A stretch of 64,000 nt of DNA from Tausonia pullulans. Taxonomy: Eukaryota; Basidiomycota; Tremellomycetes; Cystofilobasidiales; Mrakiaceae. The position numbers and the translations under genes are program-made. The notes under the pieces were generated by a model. It did no database searches. It was given only the letters and a program-made list of their open reading frames with translations, and was not told the DNA's origin. The stretch spans positions 248,001-312,000 of the forward strand of contig OX637621.1 in assembly GCA_951802195.1 (NCBI GenBank), given 5' to 3'. Position 1 is the first letter of the stretch; each line of letters opens with the position of its first letter. Shown piece by piece: positions 1 to 10,600 of the stretch.

Positions 1-563
1 CGCAACGGGAGATTCGGCGACTCGAGGGTCGGCTCGCTCAGGTGACGGAGCTCGAGTTCCCCTCGGATCTTTCCGCCTCGGAGTCGGAGGTCATCCGCAC
101 TGTCACGTCGCTTGACTTCCCCGCTCCGATCCACCACCGCGTCATCTCCCTTCTCGAGGGAGAACGAGACGTCCCTGTCCTCCCTCCTACGACCCGCGAG
201 CTCGCCGCTTCCTCGCGCATTCCCATGGTCCCCTCCAAGGGCGAGGTCCTCGGCTCCGCGCGCTTCGCCGACCTGGCTCCTTCCATCCCCGGCGAGCGGG
301 GTCTCCTCGAGGACGCCGACGACGAGGAGGTCGCAAAGTGGCACCGCAGGGGAGCGGCCATCTTCCGGGAGAAGGAGATCTGGCATGGGCTTCCCGAGGG
401 GGCCGAGACGCCTGGAAAGAGGACGAAGCAGAGGATTGTGAGGGCCGAGAGGGGGACGATGCCGGATCAGTTGGAGCAGGTCAAGGCGAGGAAGGTGGCG
501 GAGAAGGGGAGGGAGGTCTCAGAGGAGGTCAGGGGGAAGCGTGTGCAGAGGGGCGCGTATTGA
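1..563 (+). CDS. C-terminal part of an unrecognised protein (5' end outside window)
   Basis: The frame is open from base 3 to a TGA at 561-563 and gives about 186 residues. It has the high C/G third-position use seen in the confident genes here. The first visible residues (QREIRRLEGRLAQ) look like the end of a coiled coil. The middle contains a short acidic stretch (LLEDADDEEVAKWHRR), and the last 60 residues are lysine/arginine-rich, ending KRVQRGAY. I recognise no domain. Because the frame is open at the window edge, the true start and any further exons lie upstream. The absence of an intron in 560 nt is mildly unusual for this locus but fits a last exon. Function unknown. Confidence 0.6.
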   Translation, partial: QREIRRLEGRLAQVTELEFPSDLSASESEVIRTVTSLDFPAPIHHRVISLLEGERDVPVLPPTTRELAASSRIPMVPSKGEVLGSARFADLAPSIPGERGLLEDADDEEVAKWHRRGAAIFREKEIWHGLPEGAETPGKRTKQRIVRAERGTMPDQLEQVKARKVAEKGREVSEEVRGKRVQRGAY

Positions 564-1421
564 TGAGTGTCTCGTGTCAAGATGAGAGGAATTCGGAGAG
601 TGTGCGTGGCGAGCGGACACGAGGGGGTGGCTCGTGAGCCTCCTAGCGTCCCGTTTTGGTCAGAGAAGGCAAAGCAACGCGGCAAGCAGAACGAGATGAG
701 TTATGATTCCAGTGCCACGGCGTTTTTTTTTCTAAAACGTCTTTTGAGACATCTTGGCAGGCCGCTAGCTCCATCAGTAAGGGATAGGGCGGCGAAGAGC
801 GACATTGCAGTACATATGGCGGAGAGCTGGATGCGCGTGGCTCCGAGGAACTACAGGCATCGCAGATATGTGGAGTGCCGAGAAGATGAAGGATGCACAC
901 CATCTTCGTGATGGTAATTCATCAGCAGGGACACCGATAGGGTGGCAGCGCAGGCTAATGGTGTCACGTCGGGACAAGCGGCCTAGATGGGCCTGGCAAT
1001 CCGTGAACGCTTCGTGCGTCTGTCCTTCTTCTTGAAAAGATTTGCATTGATTGAGTGACGAACACATTTAATGAGGGGCGTGACTTAAGCTCTCTTGTGT
1101 TTGCCGCTTGGCAGTCGAGGAAGCAAGCGCGCAACAGTCTTTCTCAATGATGAAAAGTCGTCGACGACCTCTCTGGGACCTATGCTCGATCTAATGCTCG
1201 ATTGATGCTCATTTGGCATGTCCGACTTTCCGCAGTATCTGAGACGAGACTCTCTGCTCGTCGGCCTCGTCGGCCAGTGACACAACAAAGAGTTAAAAAG
1301 AAAAAGAAAAAAAAAAAGAGGAGGGGCCTCGCTCTGCTCCTGAGCTCGCGGAGCCAAGCAACTTGTCGGGCTTCCTGTCTCGCCAACTAGACAGACGGCC
1401 CCTCCCACTGACAAAAACTTT
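564..1421. other. Intergenic, no gene seen
   Basis: About 860 nt between the upstream gene's stop and the tRNA. Short open frames exist on both strands but show no coding composition and no plausible splicing. An A-rich run near 1293-1318 is the only low-complexity feature. It probably holds the 3' UTR of the first gene. Confidence 0.5.
1413..1417 (-). terminator. Pol III T5 terminator of the tRNA
   Basis: Five consecutive Ts on the minus strand, four nt past the tRNA 3' end, the usual Pol III stop signal. Confidence 0.75.
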
Positions 1422-1495
1422 AGACCAACGTGGGACTTGAACCCACAATCTCCTGATTCGTAGTCAGACGCGATAACCAATTTTGCCAGTCGGCC
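1422..1495 (-). tRNA. tRNA-Arg (anticodon ACG)
   Basis: Read on the minus strand, the 74-nt element folds as a full cloverleaf. The acceptor stem GGCCGAC pairs with GTTGGTC (two G-U pairs). The anticodon arm TCTGA-CTACGAA-TCAGG carries ACG at positions 34-36, and the T arm is GTGGG-TTCAAGT-CCCAC. The D arm has one A-C mismatch. There is no intron. A GGTTCAAGTCC B box is present, and a T5 Pol III terminator (AAAAA on the plus strand at 1413-1417) lies just past the 3' end. The expected A34-to-inosine change would let it read CGU, CGC and CGA. Confidence 0.95.
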
Positions 1496-2363
1496 ATCAC
1501 TTCAGCGGACAAGGGAAACCCCTGTTCTTGTTGTGGACAGGAGCGGCAAGTGAGCCTATCATCCCAAAACCATACTGTACCATTCTTTTGTCGCTCGGTT
1601 ACGTTTGACGCGGGAGACAAATAGCACATCGGCGGAAGATCGCCACAACAGAGCGAGCGGGCTTACTTGTGGATTTACCCACCCCCTCTTTCCTCGCCGT
1701 TTCTTCAGCCATGTTCAGCGTAATGTCAAGACATGGGTGGTACGATCGTTCAAAACCTGAAATCGGACTCTTCGACCTGCCAGCATTCACAGCGCTCTCC
1801 CTCCACACACCCACTCCCCCCCCACCCCCCCCCGTCCGACGGTGCACGGTCTCGACCAGCACCCTCTCTTCAGGTTCGACCACTCACAAGCACTTCATGC
1901 ATGGTTTCGTCTCTCGCCGTAGCTGGTGGCGCTGGCAGTTTACCGGCCCAGCCCGCCATTTCGCCTTGATCCATCTACCCACCGTCCCATGCCCCCACCC
2001 TTAGCCGAATGAAACGAGCTGCTCAACCTGCCTGACAGAGTACCCCTTCGAGCAGCACATCGAGTAGTTCTTCCACGATGCTTTGCTTTCCTAGCGCTCC
2101 CTCGCGCGAACACCGTTCTTGGGACTCCGGGATCAGACGCAGGCGAGCGCCGAGCAGACAGTGGAGGTCACTGAACTCAAGGGTAGAGCCCATGCCATGA
2201 TTTCGAGTCGACAGAGAAAGTGACACAGCCATGGAACGTGTATTATTGTAGCAAATAAGACTCGGAAGACAATAGAACGTTAACGGTCTTTAGGATGCGA
2301 CAGAAGATACTGATAGGAGAAACATAGAAGGAAGGATACGCTCGCTGGACGGCCGCTCCTTCA
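1496..2363. other. Intergenic, no gene seen
   Basis: Upstream side of the tRNA and downstream side of the minus-strand terminal exons. It contains a C-rich stretch near 1815-1833. No reading frame here shows convincing codon use or splice structure. Confidence 0.45.
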
Positions 2364-2646
2364 TTACTGGGACACGGCGGGAACGGACGAGTTAAACGGG
2401 AAGTACATGATGATGGGGCCGGCGACTACAGGGCAAGAGAGGACGGTCAGCTAAGGGTCCGTGCATGTGCAAAGAGAGGAAGCGCAGTAACCCACCGGTA
2501 TTGTTGTCCGAGACATTGGCGGCAGTGACAGCGGTGGTGATGGCGCCGTACGCATAGCCCTGAATGCCCGACGTCGGGAGGTCGACGGTGGCGTTCGAGA
2601 AGATCGGAAGGACGGAAGGGCTGAGGCCATAGTAGACGACGAGGTT
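2364..2646 (-). CDS. Terminal exons of an unrecognised, possibly secreted protein (5' exons not found)
   Basis: Two minus-strand exons, 2496-2646 and 2364-2425, join across a GTGGGT...CTGAC...TGTAG intron without breaking frame and end at TAA. The roughly 70-residue product runs from NLVVYYGLSPSVLPIFSNAT through QGYAYGAITTAVTAANVS to IIMYFPFNSSVPAVSQ. It carries four N-glycosylation sequons (NAT, NVS, NNT, NSS) and no charged clusters, as in an extracellular protein. The upstream exon edge would be a weak GCGAG acceptor, and an in-frame stop lies just beyond it. I could not find a 5' exon or start codon, so this may be a gene remnant or a gene with a distant first exon. A competing frame is open across the same segment but has poorer codon use. 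Confidence 0.4.
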
Positions 2647-4604
2647 CTCGCACGAGGGAGAAAGGAGAGGCGCATTGATATATGAAGAGGATCAAGTGGG
2701 AATGTGAGTGGAGAGAGGAGGAAGAAGGGGATGAGAATACTGGCTGATGGAGAGAAAGTAGGGATCATCAGTCCACGCCTTCTTTTAGGGTGGCGATAAC
2801 AAGGAGGACGATAATAACCAAGACGAAGTGTTTAAGGATTGGTGTGATCGCGCTCCATCACAGACATTTACAAGGCCGATATCCTCCACCGGCGCCTCCA
2901 TCCCCCCCTCACATCCTTGGATCACCCTTATCAGCTTTCATATCATGGAATAGCGTCAAATTGTTTGAACGGTAGCGGGAGCCAAACGCAGAGCGCGCGC
3001 GAGGGCCAGACGGCCTGCTTTCCAGGGCGCTGTGCCAGTCTTTGTTTCTATATCAGAGCGACTCTCACTCCCAGCTGCAAGGATGCTCACTCATCTAGCT
3101 GATGTTGTCTCTTTGCGCCCCTATCTCAACAGCTGCTGATCCAAGGCAAGTTGATCCCGATCCAGGGAAAGGAGCACCCTCCATCCGATGATGCTCACAT
3201 AGATCACCCCGAGAGTCTATGCTCGGCCCGATCGAATGCTCTCCTCTCTTCTAAATTTCCCTCTTCCTTCCCTCTTCTCCAATTTCAGCTTTCGGATGTC
3301 GATTGCCGTTTTCGTACACAGGTATTATGATATTTTTCTCTCCTCATCATCATCGAGAGGAGTCGTCGCCTTGACCTGAAAGCTTCAGTGCCACGAGCGT
3401 GCTGTCCGCTGCTATGAATGTGGGCGTATGTTTTCGAAAGCACCGCGTGATGTTCGTCAGCGCGCGTGTCGCCTGTTGCTGCGGATATCCTTTCGCTATC
3501 GTCCGTTTCTTCCAGCCGCCTGAGGGGCAAACGTATGATCGGTCTGCCCGGAGAGGTCTTCACTTACCTGGTCGGAGGTGCGGCGAGCTCTTTCAAGACG
3601 AGAGATCGAGAGCTACGAGGTAATGTGGGCGGAGTTCTCGGGGAAGACATGACCTGTCTCTCCCCTCCCCTCCCCCCTTATTTTTCGCCAGACCTGCCGG
3701 ACTTATTCCCCTCTTGGACTGACATCGATCAGCTTTTGATGAATCGCGCGCGCGTGACCACATGCAGAAGCAAACTGTGTTGAGAACTCCCTCCCTCGGA
3801 TCCGCCAACGCTGCCTGGCGCCTCTCCACAGTCTCGCCGAAGGCTTGCATTTGTGCGAAATGAGCACGAGGACGCCGAGCAGCCCCTGGCTCACGCTGAT
3901 AAGGGTCGCCATTCGCAAGAGACTGCATGGGTTCCAGACATGCTGAAGGTGGGGAGGCGTAAACGAGCGATTTTCCAGCTCATAGCAAGACCGTCATCGA
4001 CGAGCCTTGTTTTCCTCTGGACGAAGGCGCAGGCGAGGGCTTCGCCAATGGGAAAGATCTGTCCGAGGGGGAGGCGAGAAAGAGGAAGGACGGAAGGCGA
4101 GCTCGCTCGAGCTTCACGCGCCTGCCTTCCCGGGCGACTCGGACAGGCCGTCGGCAAGCTCCCCCCTTTCCGCGCGGTCTTCTCCTGAACGCCATCACAG
4201 AGCCATGCCCACATCTCTGTCTTTTTCCTCCTCACGCCTCTTTGGCGGGCTGCCGAAGGGCTCACTTTCATCCCCTTCCCTTCCTAGGAGAGAACAAGAA
4301 TAGCCTTCATCTTCTCACCCGCCTCGTTTCCTCTCCAGGCAAGCACCTCCGACTTTTCCCCTGTTTAGCATGAGGACTCCGCTAGAACAAGGAACTACCT
4401 CCCTCGCTCGGATCCCTGCCTCCCTTCTCCCCGCCTGACGGCTCTGGCGGAGCTAGCTCTCTATTGTTATTCAACAAACAACGACCGCTTGCTAGAGCAA
4501 CATGCAGGCCTCAGTCTGACGCAAGAGCAACAACGACCCTCGCTCTTCCATCTTCCACTTTCCCCCTCCCCTTTCCCGTCCCTTTCCCCTTCCCCCGACG
4601 CGGC
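2647..4604. other. Long intergenic / regulatory stretch
   Basis: Nearly 2 kb without a convincing gene, upstream of the giant PH-domain gene. The last 60 bases before its ATG (about 4545-4600) are a CT/C-rich tract typical of fungal transcription start regions. The 5' exons of the minus-strand fragment at 2364-2646 might lie here, but I could not place them. Confidence 0.5.
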
Positions 4605-7600
4605 ATGACTCCCAGCTCGACGCCTCCCTTGCTCTCTCCCCGGCCGCGGACATGGTCGGCGACGCGTCGCGCCCTCGACCCGACCGGTGCCACAGCTGAG
4701 GACTCGCCTCCCCAGGTGGTAGAGCGGATGCTGCACCAGGCTGCTGTAAGAGGAGGCTCATCGGACACAGCCGGTGGCTGGTCTCCCGACGAAGACATTT
4801 GTCTCGAGTCTGATAACAGCCAGAGGATCCATGCTTCCTGGACGGCGGAGGAAGGTCCCTCCCAAGACGACAGGCCACTAGGTCGACCTTCCGAGTCGAC
4901 GTTTCTCTCGCTCCCTCCGCTCAACATAGCGCCTATCACTCCTCCAGACGAGCCAAGTACGTGGCTCACGCCTTCCCGGTCTCCAGCGACGTCCACCTCG
5001 GGCCTCTCCTCGTTCGGAAACCATGTCTACTCTCCCTTGACCGCGCCCTGGTCGCGTCCGTCGTCGCCGACGTCGCCCCATTCGCTTGCCGCCCAGGAGC
5101 TGCTCCGGACGCTCGCCGACATGTCGTCTGACCCCTCCCAGATCGACACGACCCCTATTACCGGAGACATCATGTCGGGCGGGCTGCGGCGGCGGCGGCG
5201 GATAAGTCTGAGCACGCTCGAGGAGCGGTCGGACGAGAACAACAGCGGCGGCGGAGACGTCTCGTCCCCCGGGCGACGGCCGTTGAGCGAGGGGGACCCA
5301 TCCAGCTTTCGAGACGAGTACAACATCCCGCACGGTGGCCCAACGGTGCCTGGTCAGCCTTCATCTGCTACCCTCATTCCTGCCTCAGGACTCGAGTCGT
5401 CAAATGCATCGGCGGCCTCTCTACGCGAGCCGTCACCTCCACTTCCGCCACAGGTGATCCCCCTGCCTCGCTTCCGCCCGTCGACCGAGTTCATTCCAGC
5501 TTCAACTTCCCCCGTCCCGTCCTACCCTCCTCTTCCACCTCCACCACCCAAGTCGCCGCCCTGGTCCGCGCCGCTCATGCCGCCGCGTTCCAAGTCGCTC
5601 TTCCTCCCGACGACGGCGGCCTCTGCCTCTCGAGCGGCAGCAGCAGAGCCGTCGGCCTCCTCGCCATCTCGTCTCCGAAACCCGCCCCCTCCATCCTTCT
5701 CCGCTCACTCTCGCTCCTACACTACGATAAGTCCAGCGTCGAAGTCGGCCTCGGACCTCATCAGCTTTTTCGAGACTCAACGATCACACGGCCGCACCTC
5801 GCCGGGCCTTAGCGGCGCCACGCCGCGTGGTTCGTACATCGTCCCGTCCCCTAGGACACCGCGCGCAGAGCCATTACCATCACCCAGCCCTAGTCTCGGC
5901 CGAAGAAGCATCCTTAGCGCTGCGAAGATTGGAGCCGCTGCGGTCACCTCGCCCTTCCGCTCGTCGATCGCTGGGCGTTCGCCTGAGGACGACTCCTCCT
6001 CACCTCCCGCTGCAGATCTCACGCCTCAGGCTATCGACCCGCTGCCACCTCCGTCTTTTCCTCCTTCATCCTTCCCATTTCCTCGACCGGCGTCCGCATC
6101 GCGGAAGAGCCCGCTCCAGACGGTCGCCGCCATCTTATTTCGGTCTGAGAGTGGCGACCGGCAGCGGCTGTCGTCGTCGTCGGCCTCCTCGGGCAAAGGC
6201 AGCGGCAGTAGTAGCAAGCTTAACCTCACCCAGAGCCTCGGCGGTCTCAGCATTCTCCGCCGGGCTCGCGAGCGGCGTCGTCTGAGCCAAAACCGCCTGC
6301 TGATGGAGCCTCTCGACCTCCAGACGCCGCCCCCGACGGTCGACGGTGCCGATGGCGCGATCCTCTGGGCAAGGGGTCCGGAGCGCGAGATGGCCGACCG
6401 TACACAGGAGCACCAAAGTGTTGCGCGCATGGACGGATACAAGTTTGTCGCTTCTCCAGTGATGGAGCCCGATATTAAAGCCGCGGAGTCTATTACTCGC
6501 CCGGAGGATCCAGTCATGGAGCCACCGGTCGAATTAGTCAGGGACGAGACCGAAGATGTGAGCTCCCCTTAGTTGCCTATTTCACTCATTCGCTTTGTCT
6601 CTTGCAGACTCACGTTTGGCTTTACTCTTGTCACTTAGAACCTTCGACAAGGCCACCTTTGGTATCTCAACGTCCACGACGCCAGCCTTACGGGGTCATC
6701 GCTCCCTCGCTGGATCAGATGCGATGCCCGCCTCGGCCCAACCGCTCTCCACCTGAGCTGGCCGACGCCAGCGGGACGCGCTGCCGCTCGGTGAGTCCGA
6801 GCCAAGGTTGCTCGCTCACCCATGTAGTAATTAACGAGATCACTTTCTCCAGCCTGGACCTCGTTCATTCGGAAGGCCAGCTAGAAATCCTGCCTTAAAT
6901 GAGACTGAACCACCCGTTGACGTCTCTGTTTTACATCTTCTTTCCAAACAGAGGTCCGATCAATGCCCTCCCCAACGCACCCGCAGGCGAGCGAGGACGT
7001 CGGCACGCTCTCTGCTAGAGTTGATCCTTTGCTCGCCGAATCTCGTGAGTTGGCTCTTCTCCATCAGCCTTGAGACCAGGTGGCAACTAACGTGGTTCTA
7101 CTTCAGTCCACCCATTCCAAATCTGCTACCCAGATGGCATCGAACGCCTTGGGACAGACAGCGCTCTTGAGCGTACGCGATGGGTTGCAGCACTCTGGTA
7201 ATCAACGCTGGTGACCTTTCCCCCTGTTGAGCTTAAACACTGACTGATTGCTTTCTGAAATTCCCAGGGACGTTATCGCCGCCTTTCCCGCCGACCAAGG
7301 CCATGAGCAGTCCGCGAGCGATCCTGTGCCTTCGCCTAAGTTCTCCCAGGGCACCCTCGTCCGCAGCGAAAGTGGTTCCTCACACACCAGCTATCGCCTC
7401 GCCCCACAAAGGACCTCCTCGCATCATTTTAGATCTGCTGTATCCACCACGGTTCCTCCATTGATGCCTCTAGACGCACGGAGCTCGGATGACATGGAGG
7501 TCCTCTATCGGGAGGATGGGCTCCTGGCGCCGGAAGTCACCCGCTCGAGCAGCCGCAAGATGGCCGGCGGACGGGGTGCGAATCTCCGACGGACGGCATC

Positions 7601-10600
7601 GACCTCGGACCTCGCTGAGGCCATCGTAGCTGCTTCGAGCAATGACTCAATTACGGTCGACCCAGTCTCGAGGGAGCTAGCGGATACGATTGCGACGAGT
7701 TTGGCTCAACACATAGAGGCCCCGGATATCTTCCAGTTGGCTTTCTCTCGTTCGATGGCGGCCGACAGGGAAGGCCTCACGCACACCCTGCCCGACTACC
7801 AGGCCATCCCGACGAATGGGCGTCAGTCCCCAATCGGAGGAGGAGCGGCCAAGCCATCAATGAAGAGTCGTTCCGTCCGCAGGAGGAGCTCCTCGTTCGG
7901 CTCTATCCCGCCCGAGCAGGTCTCTCCGACCTGGCGCTCTTCTCTCCTGAGCGAAATCTCTTACGACTCATCAGTGGAAAGGCACCTCGATCGGAGGTCC
8001 TCGGTCGGGAGCAGCGGCAGCAACACTTCCTCGTCCCGGCAGTTCGCAGCTCGTCCCGCTGGAACGATGAGGTCGATCGAACGACGACGCTCACAGACAC
8101 TGTCGTCACCAAGAATTATCAGCGTTGGGTCTCTCCGGCGCGTTTTTGATGGCGAGGACTTCATCTCCTCCGGCCAGGGTGCCAGCCTTCCCACTCCCAG
8201 CGGTCATTCGATCTTCTCGAGCAATCCCCCGAGCGTCAGCAGCAGAGGAGGAGTAGGAAGGGCAGAAGGAGGTGAAGGAGGAGACGAAGGAGGAGGAGGG
8301 GGGGGGAGGAGGAGGGGGAGGAGGGGGAGGGGGAAGAAGAGGAGGCAGCAGTAGCAGCAGCAGCAGCGGCATCATCGGGAGCTCAGGCCATTTTCAAACC
8401 GCGAGTGAGGGCTCACACGACTCCTTCACGACCGCGCCCGCTCCGAGTGTCTACAGAACGGCGCCGCCTGCAAGCAGCTACCAAACTGCTCCCAGCACCA
8501 CAACTCGGTCGTACCTAACACCAGCGGGGACCTACTCCCAGAAGTCTTCCTACTTCACGGCCGCCCAACCTCCGTCTTCCGCTCCTCCGTCGTACCTAGG
8601 CGAGCGTCCTCGTCGTCCGCCATTTTCATCGTCTTGGTCTGCGTCCTCTCTGCTGTCGACCGTCCAGGAGTCGGCGCAGTCGACGAGATCTCTCTCGACC
8701 TCTTCGGGCCACTCGATTCGCTCGCGGTCCCTCCCCAGCGCGCCACCATCGACCCTCTCCAGCTTACAGCCCACTCAAGTCGCCGGGGGCATCGTCCATG
8801 AAGACATCAATCGGCTCTTAGTCAGTCTCCAATGTCATTTTCTTGAGTTTTCTGTCTGAAGCCTTCTTGTTCCTCCTCTAGCGGTACCTTCACTCCCAGG
8901 ACCAGCAGCGCATCGGCCGTGATGCTCTCCAGGCCAGCCAGCTCGAGCGTATCGAGCAAAGCGTGCTCACTTTCAACGACCACCTGGAGGGTGGCGTCCC
9001 TCTCGCTGTGCCTCCTAAATTTCCCTCCATTCCGTCCTCCTCTACCTCCTCTTCCTCGCGCAGCTCCACTTCTTCCTCGACTGTCAAGCCCGTCGGCGCC
9101 GGCGGCCAAGATCTCTCTCGCGTTCTTGACCTCCTCGCACGAATCGCTGAGAACGAGAATGGTCTCCGGGACGAACAGCGCGACATCCGGGACCTCCTTG
9201 TCCAAGAGACGCGCCAGCGTCAGGCGGAGCGCGACCAGCGAGCGGCGGAGAACGAAACGCGGCGGGTCACGCTAAACCGGCTCGATGATCTCATGCGTCG
9301 CGTGCTTTGGTGTGTCCCTCCTCCCACAACAGCTCGAGCTGCGTGTTTTTTTTTTCATGCCGTCACTGATCCTCCGTGCCCACCCCTCTTTTCAGGGTTC
9401 TCGGCGACGATATCTACCACGGCTGCGATGGCGCTCCCTCGGAGGATGAGTCCCTCTACGGCCCGGAGGTCCGCAGCGTCCACCCGCCCGCCTCTATCCG
9501 CGAGCTCTCCGAGTCGGACCTCGAGATGTGGGACGACGGTAGCAGCGCTTACTCTTCCAAGGCCGCATGGGACTCGGATCACGAGCTCCCCCCAACACCG
9601 ACTGGCTCACTTGACTCAGGCTACCGCCAAAGCCAACCCGGCATTCGCCCATCTCTGTTCCGCCACTCGACGCTCGACACCCTTCGCTCCGGCCCCTCGT
9701 TCTCGTCCCTACCTCCGGCTCGTCCTCCCTCAGAGGTGCGGTCATTCGGCTCCGAGCTACACTATCGCGACCTGCCCCGCCGCCCTGCTTCTGCGAGCTC
9801 CGACGAGACCCTTCGAGCGGGTTCCGTCGGTGGGAGCTCCCGGGGCTCGGACGAGCAGACTTTCTACGAGGCCGGCGACGAAGAACTTCGCCGTCGCGAG
9901 AACGATGTTGAGCGTCGCTGGAGAGAGGACGAGGAGGATCGCACTCAGTGGGAAACGGACCGACTCGCTGCCGAGCGGGAGCTCGACCAGCGGGACCTCG
10001 AGCTCTACAATCGAGAGAATGAAGAGCGCGCTCGAGAGGAGCAGGAGCTCCAGGACCAAGTCGCGCGCTACCATGAGAGGTCTCGCCAGCGGATGCACCC
10101 GACGGACGAAGCCCAGCGTCGAGCTCGCCCGCCGACTCCCGAGAATATTGATCTTCCGACGCCGCGGCTCGAGCGGAACCTGCGCCGGCTCCCAGACATC
10201 GATGAGGGCCCCTTGTCGCCTGACTATGGCCGACGGCCTCCCCGCGGCGAGCCTCTTGACGCGGGATACCCGTATCTCCGGTCTGGAGAGTATGTCGTTC
10301 CGGGCATGCGAGAGCCGATGACGCGGACGTATCTCCGCCGCGGACCTGGCGGCCTGCCGCTCCCGCCCTCGTTCCTCCGACCATCCTACAGGGGACAAAA
10401 CTACGGACCGGGGGGCGTTGGTCTCGGTGGACGATTTGGAAGCTTTTTTGGGCGCGGTCCCACTGCTGTGAGACTGCTCCTGCTCGTTCCTTGCTTCGGG
10501 CGATCAGCAATAGCTGACGCGCTTGTCTGCGTCGAATTAGCCTGTCTCTGGCATGTACGGTCCCGCAAGCTACGGGACAGCCAATGGCATGTACCCGCCT

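Noticed and set aside
4464-4604. Upstream extension of the PH protein from a TTG at 4464
   Set aside because: Not an ATG, and the segment is a CT-rich leader (LPFPVPFPFP when translated), typical 5' UTR.
9494-10510. 338-codon antisense open frame within the PH gene
   Set aside because: The plus-strand exon is supported by phase-closing introns on both sides; the antisense product is low-complexity.
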